A stretch of 64,000 nucleotides of DNA from Solanum dulcamara (lineage: Eukaryota; Streptophyta; Magnoliopsida; Solanales; Solanaceae): positions 80,054,001-80,118,000 of the forward strand of contig NC_077240.1 in NCBI RefSeq assembly GCF_947179165.1. Direction: 5' to 3'. Each line of letters starts with the position of its first letter. Within the stretch, counting starts at the first letter, position 1. Positions 33,903 to 45,099 of this stretch are shown piece by piece. Made by a program: the position numbers and the translations under genes. The notes beneath the pieces are model-generated. The model was not told where the DNA came from. It was given only the letters and a program-made list of their open reading frames with translations, and ran no database searches.

Positions 33903-35569
33903 GCAGGATTTTTGCCCAGTTTTCCAAATTTTGAAGAGGGGCAACTTGGATATTTTCCATAAACATATATACCCTCACTTGAAACGTTTTGGACCATATT
34001 TTCTTAGACTTTTGCCTCTCCAAAGGAACCCTAATATTCATCCTCTCTTCTCTTCCAAATCATCTCCAACAAAATCCTCTCAAAAGCTCAAGGATCCAAG
34101 ATCTTCAAGTCATTTCTTTGATTTTTGGTGGGATGTTCTTCATTTCCAGGTATGTAAGGCTAACCAAAATATGGATTGAGTTCTTTCATATGCCCATAGA
34201 TGTGATGGATGGAAGTTGTGAAAGATTTGAACCTTCTATGAATGTTTCTTGAATCTTTGTATATAAATCCATATGTATTAATGATTTTTTTGAGTTGAGT
34301 TTGTTGAGATTATGAATTCATGTATTCATTTACATGAAATCAAGATGAAATTTTCTTTTTGGTCATAATTTATCTTGAGTTTGAGTTTGATGGTTTTTAT
34401 GTATAATAAAAACACTATTGCTTTCAAAGTGAAATGAGGTATTATTTTATATGAATTTGATGAAATTGAATATTGAGTAAAAATAAGGATTTTGGAGCAA
34501 GATGATTGATAATGATGTGAATGATGATGTTTGATAATGGTGTGAATGATGATGTGAATAGTGGTTAGTTAACATATGTAGAATGATTGATGAAGGGGTA
34601 TGTTGATGATGATGTGTGAGGTGAAATGGATTGGAGTCTAATGTGACTACATGATATGTGATTTGTATAATTTGATTTGATTGGATTCATATGAGTATAA
34701 ATTATTATTTGAGAATGAGTTTTAAATAAATGAATTGTGAACATTTTTGTATAAACTATGTATACACTATTTTGAATTTAAGGAATGATTATTTTCATCT
34801 TTGATTTAAAAGAGTTTAAGCATGAGTTGAGTTTGAGAAGTCTTTTAATTATTTTGAACATTAGTATTTTGAATATAAACGAGTTGAGCATTTTTACATA
34901 AAAATGCCTATTTTGAGTTTGAGTTGAGGAGTTGAAATTTTGTTTTAAAGACATCTAATATTTTCTGCATTCATTGAGTTGAGATGGTATCAAATTTTTA
35001 AAAGAAGAATTTGATGGTTTGAGATGAGTTGATTTGAAAGAAGGTCCAATGAAGCCAGATTTGATTGAGTTTTGAAAAGAGTTCAATGAGACTAAATGAG
35101 TTGATTTGAAAGAGTCCAATGAGACTAAATGAGTATTTTGAGTAATTTACTCACTTGATAAATATGAGCATATTGAGTCTTGGGAGGAGTATTGAGCACC
35201 GAATTGAGTATGAGTATAGTCCATACTTGAATCCCATGAACTACATAACCAGCGTAGGAAGGAATTGTACTATGTCGGATATTTCCCTATTTCATTGTCC
35301 TAAAATAATAGGACTTGATTGATTGATGGAACCATTATTGGTTGATTCGTTCATACCCTGGCAAAGTATGAATGGACGTGGCAACAACGTCGGCTTGTTA
35401 TACTATCACTTGCTCATATGGTGATGGTTGTCGGTTAGAGAATCTCCCAAATTGAGTGGATTTGCATGATATGATTGGTTTGATTAAGATTGTGATGATT
35501 GAGTTGGATTGTATAACATTGCTAAATTTTAAATTGCATACCTATTGAATTGGGTCCTTTGACGTGATT

Positions 35570-35735
35570 GTTGAGTTGATTGTATATGATTGGATTGGAT
35601 TGGATTGGATTGGATCGGATTGTATAGGATTGGATTGAATCGGATTATATATGATTGGATTGGATCGGATTGTATATGATTGGATTGAATCGGATTGTAT
35701 ATGATTGGATTGGATGGTTTATGATTGCTCTCTGT
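35570..35735. repeat. GATTGGATT minisatellite
   Basis: Simple repeat of TGGAT units mixed with longer units TGTATATGATTGGATTG. It is part of the second LTR and noncoding. Confidence 0.8.
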
Positions 35736-36389
35736 CTAAACTCTGTTCTTACTTTAGAATTATGACACCTTGATTGAGTCTTCCTTATCTTTCTGATTTG
35801 AGATATCCGAACTAACATTATTCTACCTTGAGGTATGTTTCATTCTGCCATATTACATACTCGTACATTTCATGTACTGACGTCCATTTGGACCTGCATC
35901 GTTTCATGATGCCGAGACAGGTTTAAGAGATCATCAATAAGGGCACCATTGAGGATCTGTTCACACTCAGCTTATTAGCGAGTCCTCCCCTACATTCGGA
36001 GGACACCTCTTATGTTATTTTTGCGTTGAGTTTAGTCCTTTTCATTCTGATTTAAGGTAGCCATGAACATGTCATTGACACCAATTAGATAGTAGTGATA
36101 GAGGCTTCATAGACTAGATAGTGATGGGTCAATTGAGTATTTTATTTCTTGAATTATTCTTGTCAAACTATTTAACGACATAGATTGGAGTTCAATTTGT
36201 TGGCCCATGACCTTTATTATTTGAGTTAGAGTGATGATTTGAGTTGCCCACTAAAGTATTTCTTTATTTTAAACTTTCCGCTGATTGATTAATATGAATG
36301 GATGTGTGATTGGATCAAGTGGTTCACTTGGAGACCAGCAATAGTCTTCGAGTGCCGGCCATTTCTAGGGTACTCTCTCGGGGCGTGAC

Positions 36390-37680
36390 AATCCAAGAAA
36401 ATTTGACCCGAACCTCTGGCACCTAAAAATTAGTGGGCTAACACACAAAAAAAAATAATAAAATCGCCTAATTCTTGTTACGTCGCCTCTAAAAGGTTAC
36501 TAAATACAGTAAAAACCTCGTCGAAGCTACTAGAGTCGTTTGGACGCTATTAAACAAGAATTCAACAAAATCCGACTTGAATCACAGGCACCTAAAAAAT
36601 TCATGGGCTACCACAGACGAAAAATTGACAAAATCGCCTAATTCCTGCTGTGGTTTCCCATTAAAATGCTCCTAAACACCGTAGAATCCCTACCAGGGCT
36701 ACTTGAGTCATTCTCCGGATCTTTACGGATGCTACTAAAGAAGAATCCAAGAAAATTAGACCCGAACCTCCGGCACCTAAAAAATTCATGGGCTAACAAA
36801 CACAAAAAACTAACAAAATTGTCTAATTCCTGTGGCGTCGCCTCTAATATACTCCTAAACAACGTCGAATCCCCGTCGGGGCTAATAGAGTTGTTACGCA
36901 TGTCGTTACGGATGCTACTAAAGAAGAATCCAAGAAAATTAGACACTAACCCCCGGCACCTAAAAAATACATGGGATAACACATACGAAAATCTTGCAAA
37001 ATCCTCTAATTCTGTTGTGTCGCCCCTAAAATGCTCCTAAACACCGTACAAGCACCATCGAGACTACTAGAGTCATTCCCCAAGTCGTTAAGAACGCTAC
37101 TAAAGAAGAATTCTAGAAAATTCAAACCATACCTCCGACACCTAAAAAATTAATGGACTAATACACACGAAAAACTGGCAAAATCGCTTAATTCTTATTG
37201 CGTCGCTCCTAAAATGCTCTTAAATGCCGTAGAAGTCCCGTCGGGGCTGTTGGAATCGTTCTCAAGTTTTTTACAGACGCTACTAAAGAAGAATTCATGA
37301 AAATTCATCTCGAAGCTCCGACACTTAAAAAATACATGGGATAACACACACAAAAAACTGACAAAATCACCTAATTCCTGTTGCGTCGCCTCTAAAATGC
37401 TCCTAAACACCATAAAATCCCCGGTGGGGCTACTGGAGTCATTTTCCAGGTCGTTGTGGATGCTACGAAAAAGAATCCAAGAAAATTCAACCCAGACCTC
37501 CGACACCTAAAAAATTTGTGGGTTAAGACACACGAAAAACTGGCAAAATCGTCTAATTCCTATTGCATCACCCCTAAAATGCTCGTAAATACCGTAGATG
37601 TCTCACTGGGGCTATTGGAGTCTTTCTCAGGTCGTTACGGACGCTATTAAATAAGAATCCAAAAAAATTCGACCTAGACC
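36390..37680 (+). repeat. Satellite monomers, right end of the array
   Basis: About seven monomers of the ~182-bp unit. The array ends abruptly within a monomer near GACCTAGACCTCGATTGAAT. Orientation is unchanged, so the whole 12-kb block was one array before the insertions. Confidence 0.8.
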
Positions 37681-38140
37681 TCGATTGAATGAATCTAAAT
37701 CTTTCAAGGTCATTTATCATTCCTACCTATGTTAGCGCATGCTAATATAATTTATGTTCAAAATTTGGGAATGACCTTTTTTTTTGGGGGGGGGGGGGGA
37801 ACTTACAGAAATCACATAGTGTAAAGGGTAATTACCATTTTTTCCTATCCTTTTTCAATCAACAAAAATCCCTTAAAAATATAGTAATTCCAATACATTA
37901 ATTCAGTAATTCGGATACATTAATTAGGATTTTATATATCAGCAGGTAACATTTAAAGTATGATACATTGAACATAGAGATAATTTATTAATCAAAATTA
38001 ATGTATCCGGATGGAAAGAAAGGATTTTAAAATTTTTTTGAAATGGATGAGACTAATGGAAAATATGATAAATAAAGGAATGTAATTGGGTAAAAAAAAA
38101 TCTGGTTAGAAGCACTAATTAAATAGGTCTTATTACCGTG
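37681..38140. other. AT-rich spacer after the satellite
   Basis: No gene seen. A T-then-G homopolymer run lies at 37780-37800. No transposon ends recognised. Confidence 0.5.
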
Positions 38141-38775
38141 CATATGAGGATTGTTCAAAATTGAACCGAAACTGATAAACTAAATCGAAAAAGTTATTGG
38201 TTTATCGGTAATAAGTTATTGGTTTAGTGATTTCGATAATGGTTTAATTTTTTTTATTATCGGGTTATCGGCTCTTAACGGTTTAAAGTTTTTTCTTAAC
38301 GGGTTAATTGATAACCCGATAGTAACTTAATAATTTATATTTATTACCATTTGGTATATAAAGTTATTCACTTAGGGTTTAGTTTTCATACTTTTATTTC
38401 TTGTTGTCTCAAACTCTTGGTTATTAAACAATGTTTTACTTTTGCTTTTGAGCAAGACACAATTTATCAACTCATGTGCATGGTTTATGTGGTTTGTCAC
38501 CTTGTTTCTAAGTGACTATCAATAATTTTTTTTTGTGCAAATCTTAACGGTTAAACCGATAACCGAACCGATAATGATCAATAACCGATAAACCGATAAT
38601 CGATAAGCCAATATCTTAAATGTTTTATAACGGTTTGACATGTCTATAAATTGATAACCAATAAGTCAAATTGATAAACTTTAAAATCAAACTGAACCGA
38701 CCGATGCGTATTTAGATTAATCGGATTAATAAACTCGACAAACCGAATGGTTAAAAAGAGATGAAGACTTTTTTG
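38141..38775. mobile_element. Non-autonomous element with AACCGATAA/TTATCGGTT repeats
   Basis: Dense repeats of GGTTTATCGGT, AACCGATAA and GGGTTAT words on both strands, concentrated at the two ends and mirrored, around an AT-rich noncoding core. The style is like the CGGTTCGGT element at 18127-19189. Exact ends and target duplication are not clear to me. Confidence 0.45.
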
Positions 38776-40330
38776 GTTGAATTAAAGTATTACCACTTGT
38801 AAAATTACGGGTTTTAGAAAATATAACTCTACTATCATTTATGTTATAATAAAATAAAACAAATTGTTTCTTCTTCTAATATTCAACTTCATTTATAATT
38901 TGAAGTAATCATGAAATCTCTTTTAATTTAAACTTTATGAGGAGTAACTTCTAATATAAAGTCAACAATCGAGTAATAAGTAATAATTATACTCTTCTAA
39001 TAAGCATAAAAGAGAGGGTAGTCCGGTGCACTAAAACTTCCGCTATGCACAGGGTTCGGAGAAAGATATTTTGTGTATAATAGAGTAGCAGTTAGCAATA
39101 ATTACTTAATTAGTAATGTTGATTTTAGGAATAATTTTTTATTACTTGAAAAAAGTATTACTCCCTCCATCCCAATTTATACAACACTCTTTCATTTTTA
39201 GTTAGTTCCGAGAAAAATAACATCTTTCAATATTTAGTAGTAACAACTAATCTCATATATGTTTGATTCACAAATTTCTTATTTTATTTTAAATCACACA
39301 TTTTAAATTTTTTTCTTAATCTATTTAATTTTTTGTTTAATCAAATATCATACATCGAGAGTACTATAGTAAAATTCAAAGGAAAAGTTGGTCAACTCAC
39401 CTTCATATCTACGTAATTTCCTACTAATCTTACGTACTGAATTGTATGCAATTTTGGACTTTTAGTTAAAGCATGACGAAAATGTGCATTAATTAATGTT
39501 TAAATCCAAGGTCCCATTAATTAATTGTTTTGCTTGGTCCTCTATATTCATTTTGACTCTTCTCGATTACATATTTTTTGCATAATGTAGTAAAAAAGAA
39601 TTCCGCTAAGTTTATTTCTATCTTTTCGTTCTTTTTCGAATGAAGTGACTTAAGCTCGAAAGGAGCTTTTTACTTAGATAGATTCATCTCTTTTCGTTTT
39701 TTGAAAGAATTGTTGTAAGGGTTGAGTTTTGAATTCACGATTAAACATGTATATGTTACAAATTATTGTGCTATATTATTTTATTGGTATTTGATAAGGT
39801 AGTTAGGTAACTGTGACCTAACGATCAATAAAATAAGTAAAATTATATTTTGAAGGAAGTAATAGGTCTTCGAAGGAATAATTAAAGTGTGTGCTGGTTG
39901 GTTCAGATACTATTACTATCAAAATAGCGAGAATAATATTTTTGATCGCTCAAGTATAGATGAATTTGATTTTGGTTCTTGTTATATATGACTCGACGTA
40001 ACATATTTAATTTTCAATTAATTAAACTGTGTGTTTTGATTACTTTAATTATGTAGAAAGCATGTTAAAGTTGGACGATTTTTATAAGTATATTACCTCT
40101 AATATGGAGTAATATATTACACGTTTAATATAAAATATGGATAATTAAATGATGACACGGGTAATAATTTTGAAAAATTATGAATATTTATAAGAAAAAA
40201 CACAGGGACATTTTAAATAATAAATATACTTAATCAGATATTATAAAAAATTAAATTTAAATTTATCAATAAATGAGGAACCAAAAATACTATTAACCAA
40301 TCAAAATAAGATTAGGTAACAATATTAATG
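38776..40330. other. AT-rich spacer with MITE remnant
   Basis: No gene seen. At 39158-39370 there is a MITE-like stretch starting TACTCCCTCCATCCCAATTT, whose right end is decayed. Around 39020-39060 is a short copy (reverse orientation) of the repeat also seen near 13260. Confidence 0.5.
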
Positions 40331-40379
40331 GATAATTTGGAATCAGAAAGGGGTGCTGGCAATATTGACTAGAAACTAT

Positions 40380-40770
40380 TCATTTCAAACCTTAAAGAGA
40401 GTTAGCTAGTTGAATTTGGATCAACACCGACTCTCGAAAATTAAAGAGAACTAGCTAACTGAATTTGGATTAGCACCGGCTCTACAAAGTCAGAATTGAA
40501 TCTTTCATTCAGAAAATCAAAGAGAACTAGCTAGCAGAATTTGGATCAGCATCGACTCGATCTACAAAGTCATAATCAAATCTTTATGTCGGCTTTTCCA
40601 AATTCATTCGTGAATAATAATTCGAGGTCGTGAAGAGATTACCTCTACAAAGTCAGAATTGAATCTTTCATTTAGAAAATCAAAGAGAACTAGCTAGAAG
40701 AATTTGGATCAGCATCGACTCAATCTACAAAGTCAGAATCGAATTTTTTTGTTGAATATTTTGAATTCGT
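40380..40770 (+). repeat. Tandem repeats directly upstream of the split gene
   Basis: Four copies of a block with AAAGAGAACTAGCTAG, GAATTTGGATCAGCA, CGACTC and CTACAAAGTCAGAAT, at about 40394, 40443, 40519 and 40679. Spacing is irregular because some copies carry extra GAATCTTTCATT sequence. The last copy ends less than 60 bp before the ATG at 40788, so the array is promoter or 5' leader. Confidence 0.75.
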
Positions 40771-40787
40771 TCGTGAAGCGAGTACTC

Positions 40788-42185
40788 ATGGAGAAACTAT
40801 GCAAGTCATCAAAGAAGAAAATTACAATCTTGAAATTACTACCAAAAGCAGCTGCAGCTAGGGGTGTACATGGACCGGGTTGGTTCGGTTTTTTTACAAA
40901 CCAAACCAAACCATTTGTGTCGGGTTGTTAAATCTATAAACCAAACCAAATCAATAAAAGTTGAGTTTTTCGATATCAATTTTTCTTAGATTTTTTTGGT
41001 TTTTTCGAGTTTCTCAGATTTTTCATAGTATCTAATAAAAAGCACAGAACAGTGCTTCTTAAAAAGAGTTCTAGTACAAAATATCAACATATAAGATAGA
41101 GGCAGAACACTGTTTGAAGTTTTAACTTTATAATATAACTTTATAAGATGAGCTTTTTTTATATATTATTTAGATGAGCTTCTCAAGTCCAAATCTAAAT
41201 GTAAGAAAGAAAACAAAAATTATGAAAAAATTTTAAAAAATATTTATAAATTACATTTTAATAAATATTTTTATGTATAACATAATTTAAAAATAGTATA
41301 TCTATAATCGGGTCGGTTTGGGTTCGATTTGACTTTTTTTAGTTAAAACCAAACCAACCCTATAATGGTCGGGTTTTTTTTCAAACACCAAATCAAGTCA
41401 AACCAAACCACTAGTCGGGTTTTTTTTCCAGTTTGGTTCGTTTTGTCGGTTTGGTGCGGTTTATCAGTTTGCCCTGTACAACCCTGACTGTTGCTTTTAT
41501 ACTACAAAATGCACATGCACCTTTTAGTCCAAGAGAAGAAAAAAGAGTAGAAGCAGAGCATCAACACAAAAATCATCACCATAAAGGATTTACCGGCCCA
41601 ATTATACCAGTATTTCCGGCCCATCAATCCTCCGGACGAAAATCCGATCCCGGTTCGCCAAAAATCTCGTGTATCGGGCAAATCAAGCACAATAAAAAGG
41701 TAAAGAAGACGTTGAATCGCATCAATAGTAGTGAAAAAATGAGCACTAGTAAAAATCAACAAAAAACCGTTACGAAGAAATTGATGTCTAATTTTGGAAA
41801 TATATTTGGTGGAAAATCGAAATTGATATGGGAGCGAAAATCAGATGTTGCAGTTGAAAATATTATTTGTAAGTTTCCTGATAGAGCCCATTGTTTGAGT
41901 CAAATGCAACGGTTCGCTAGTGGTAGGGAAACGTTGACCAATTTTGACTGGAGGTCAATACAAATTTTACCTCAAGATCAACGTAAGTATTATATGGACG
42001 ATGATGGAGGATATAGTGACGATGAAGATGAAGATGAAGACGACGAAAAAGAAACGAGTAGTTCTTTTTCTGCTCCAATATTATTAGGTAGAAGTAGAAC
42101 AACTATATGTTTGGAGCCAAGGAAGGAAATTAATTTATGGAAAAGGAGAACTATGGTCCAACGTAAGCTTCTCCAATTGCATTAG
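40788..42185 (+). pseudogene. Syringolide-induced protein 14-1-1-like gene split by a transposon
   Basis: The first 24 codons (40788-40859, MEKLCKSSKKK...LLPKAAAA, start in good context CTCATGG) are followed by a TIR element. Coding then resumes near 41487-41490 in a frame open to TAG 42183-42185. The second part has HHHKGFTGPIIPVFP, SSGRKSDPGSPKISCIGQIK, a basic stretch, WRSIQILPQDQRKYY and an acidic run of Asp/Glu. These are hallmarks, from memory, of plant proteins like soybean syringolide-induced 14-1-1, of unknown biochemical role. After the insert the first in-frame ATG is only at 41738, in the middle of the protein. Splicing the insert out at the GT and the good acceptor TTTTTTTTCCAG (41420-41431) that I could find does not keep frame. 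Most likely inactivated, otherwise intact. About 255 residues without the insert. Confidence 0.72.
40860..41485. mobile_element. TIR element (~626 bp) inserted in the coding sequence
   Basis: Left end AGGGGTGTACATGGACCGGG, right end GCCCTGTACAACCCT, whose inverse is AGGGTTGTACAGGGC. Inside the ends are mirrored AAACCAAACCAAA and GGTTTGGTT words. The core is AT-rich and noncoding. CTGCAGCT before it and CTGTTGCT after it (41488-41495) may be a mutated 8-bp target duplication. Its ends resemble the group of elements at 18127 and 38141. Confidence 0.7.
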
Positions 42186-42556
42186 ATAAGTTCAAATTGT
42201 TTTTTTCTTTCTTTTCTTTAGTTTCTTGTTTTTGTATAATTTCTTCTTAATAATGTATGATATGTTGTAAATGAAAATTCATTCATTTAAAAGTAGAGTT
42301 AAATTAAGTATACATATACTCATAGTGTAATATGTAATTTAAATTTTCTAAAAATATTCATGATTCTCAAGTCTAATTCGTTGTAGAATTTCTTGTAATT
42401 TGATTTATTTATGTCTATTAGTGTTTTATAATTTGTCTGTCTTTTCAATTCGCTGAAAAACTTAAACTTTTGAGGGTAGCTCTCTTTCTTCACTCTAATT
42501 TGCATATGTTCGATCTTATGATTCTAGGGTTCTTAAATCTTGAGTAAGTTCTTGAT
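42186..42556. other. 3' flank of the split gene
   Basis: Probably 3' untranslated region followed by spacer. An AATAATGTATGATATG stretch near 42250 might serve for polyadenylation, but no clear AATAAA is present. No other feature seen. Confidence 0.4.
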
Positions 42557-42805
42557 TGTCACGACCCAATTCCTTAAGTCGTGATGGCACCTACTATAAC
42601 CCTCCGTAGGTAAGCCAATCCATCAATCCGGAACTTCAAGCAATGAGTTTGAGAGCAGAAACGAAATAAGAGTACCGAATTATAAATATAGGCAGAAAGA
42701 ATAAGCGAAAGTAAACAAAAAACATAATGTAAACAACTAAAGATCCCTCCCAAAATCTGAAAGTCACAAGTACAGAGATGCTACAAAATGAAAAATGAGT
42801 ACACG
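42557..42805. mobile_element. Left part of an older LTR-like element
   Basis: Begins TGTCACGACCCAATTCC, a start typical of LTRs in this window (486, 28077). It is cut at 42805 by the gypsy element 42806-52089 and continues at 52095, as the ACACG duplication shows. TTGAT precedes it, but I could not find a matching right-hand copy. Confidence 0.6.
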
Positions 42806-44893
42806 TGTAATGACCTTGAGGGTGATTTTCAAAAATTTGTACAAAACACGCGTGAACAGTAACACGCGTGAACAGTAACACGCGTGAACAGTAACTTTTT
42901 GGGCAGAAAATGCCCCTTTCTTCCCATTTCAATATTTTTCATCATTTGTTTGAGTTCTTGAACTCCTTGAGGTGATTTAAGAAAAGATTTTCGAGGAAAA
43001 GTGTTAGGTAAGTGATTTTTGACCTAAAGCTTCCTTTTTCATTAAGTTTTTGATGATTTTAACACTTAAATTTTAGTTTCAAACCCCAAAATTTTTTGTT
43101 TCTTCCCTAATCCGAATTTAAGGAAAATTGTGATTTCCAACTCATTTTGAGCTCTATTTTTATGGGTTTTTCAACCATGAGTTCCTTATTACCAATAGAA
43201 TGAGATTGTTCAATAAATTTCCAGATTTGACCATTTTTGAAAATAGTTAATTTTTGGACCATTTTACCCCCAGTTCTGAAACCTATCAATATGGGTGTCA
43301 TTGGACTCCTTGTGATATGTATGTTTCATTGTTGATAGTGTTTGTCATTCCGGGCACTGAATTCGAGAGTTGCTTGTCCGGTGAAGGTATTCGAGTGCGG
43401 TTTCGGCAATTGAGGTAGGTTTGGCTATCTTTCTTTGAGATTGAGATGGGGTAATTAGTCATTCATATGTTATAGACTTTGGGATGGGGTTGTAGTATGA
43501 GTTGAGAATGTTATATATATTGTGATGTCCGTGTGGAGGCTTATTTATTAATGTGTTGCCGTGACGGGGTTTATTTGTATTACATAGCCCGTGTGGGGGC
43601 CTTATTTGTTATCTTATTTGATTTGAGAGCATGTGAATTATGATTTGCCTAAGAGAGAGGCTTGAGTATATTATTTGACTTGTGATGCCGCCTGAGAGAT
43701 TGAGTTGGGGTTTTTGAGCATACTTGAGTATTGAAATATTATTGAGAAATGAGTGAATATTTAAATGAAAGTGTGTTCTTCTCGTTAGTATTTATTAAGG
43801 GTGAATATCATGTGTAGGTTAAGTTTTGAGAACTTTGAACCTTATACCACATGTGAGTTGATTATTACTTCCATGCATAGGTGTTTTGATGCATTCATCC
43901 TCATTCATCATATCATGAAACATGGGAAGTTGAGAAATATGGAAATTCTTTTTGAGAAAGAAAATGAAACACCTTTAAACCTTTGTATCTTGAGTCCCTG
44001 ACCGAGGCAGTTTTCCGGCAGGGTAGTGGATGCATTGTGATCCTAACCTTTGTATCTTGAGTCCCTGACCGAGGCAGTTTTCCGGTAGGGTAGTAGATGC
44101 ATTGTGATCTCTTGACCACGAGGAGGTGGCAAGGATAATGAGATATTGTGATTGAGGTATATGGTCTGCGAGACCCCCATGGGTCCTGCTTGGTAGCACA
44201 GCTCGGCAGGTGTATACGACAGGCTGTGCGACAGTCTTGATTCCACCGTACCACCACATCATTGCATCATCATATTGCATTGCATTGCATTGATATTTGT
44301 GCTGCTTGAATTATTCGATTAATTGTGATTATGAGTTGTTATTATGGGTTTACTTTACTCGTGCCACTATATATATAAATTGGCGGCACCGATGCCGAAG
44401 TGGGACTTTTCTGTATGCAGGTGGAAGCGTTCCTTAGTTTATTTCATAGGTTTGATTAATTCCTTATACTCAGCCAGCTAAAACCTATTGAGTACATGTG
44501 AATTGTACTCACCCCTACTTCTGTGTCCCTTTTTGATGCAGATACTAGTCGGGGTACCCCACGTGGCAGTTAATATTCTAGTAGATTGTGTATTTTCAGA
44601 TTAGTGGTGAGGTCCCAGAATTTGGATCGTCACTAGTCTATCTTTATTTTTCAGTCTTTTGTATCATTCAGAGACTTATGTTGTATCTTCAGATTCGAAT
44701 CTTGTATTAGATGCTCTTTATACTTATGACACCAGGTTTTGGGATAATTTCTTCATTGTTTTTTTTCTTTTTATTTAAATCGTGGCATCACTTTCCTCTT
44801 TGGGAGTCTTGTATGAGTTTTATTTTTAGGGTTACACCTCAGATTGAGTTTTGAGATGTGTGCCATCATGACCTCAGTTTTTGGTTCGTGACA
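42806..44893 (+). repeat. 5' LTR of the second gypsy element
   Basis: TG...CA ends. Includes three 16-bp units ACGCGTGAACAGTAAC (42847-42895) and a ~65-bp duplicated block with CTGACCGAGGCAGTTTTCCG (43978 and 44044). Antisense frames of ~100 residues inside recur in the 3' LTR and are not genes. Confidence 0.92.
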
Positions 44894-44895
44894 AT

Positions 44896-44907
44896 TGGTA
44901 TCAGAGC
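44896..44907 (+). other. Primer-binding site, initiator-Met tRNA
   Basis: TGGTATCAGAGC two bases inside the 5' LTR, complementary to the 3' end of plant initiator Met-tRNA. Same type as at 7765. Confidence 0.85.
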
Positions 44908-45099
44908 ACTAGGTTCACCGATCTTATAAGTTAAAGAGCAGGGTGTCTAGTAGAGTCTTGCGGATCGGTACGTAGACGTCCGTACTTATCTTCGAGAGGC
45001 TACAAGATACTTAATAGGAGAATTTTTTTCTTTTTACTCCCTTCGTGTGATTTATTCATATCAAGTGTTATATATCTCATATCTATTCCTTCTGCGCAG

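Larger units (their letters stand above)
33344..36389. mobile_element. Second solo LTR-like element (~3.05 kb) in the satellite
   Basis: Starts TATAACACCCCGGAATTTTT, probably a mutated TGTAACACCCC, and ends CTCGGGGCGTGACA. The satellite word AATCC is present on both sides (33339-33343 and 36390-36394), a 4-5 bp target duplication. There is no gag or pol sequence. Inside are three palindromes rich in GGCGC (33751-33902), TGAGTTTGAGTTGA-type runs (34300-35200) and a GATTGGATT minisatellite. The lack of an internal region makes it a solo LTR by inference. Confidence 0.75.

Noticed and set aside
25631..37650. Dozens of ~60-135-residue open frames on both strands with similar sequences (SFPRSL..LLKKNPRKFD and its antisense), looking like a repeat-protein family
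   Set aside because: They follow the ~182-bp satellite period, occur in several frames and both strands, and lack consistent starts. They are by-products of the repeat.
42320..42505. Short antisense frame next to the split gene
   Set aside because: Only 61 residues in AT-rich DNA, with no features or homology.
43913..44280. Overlapping antisense frames with repeated CRKTASVRDSRYKG motifs, also at 51108-51475
   Set aside because: They come from a duplicated block inside the LTRs of the second gypsy element, on the non-coding strand.
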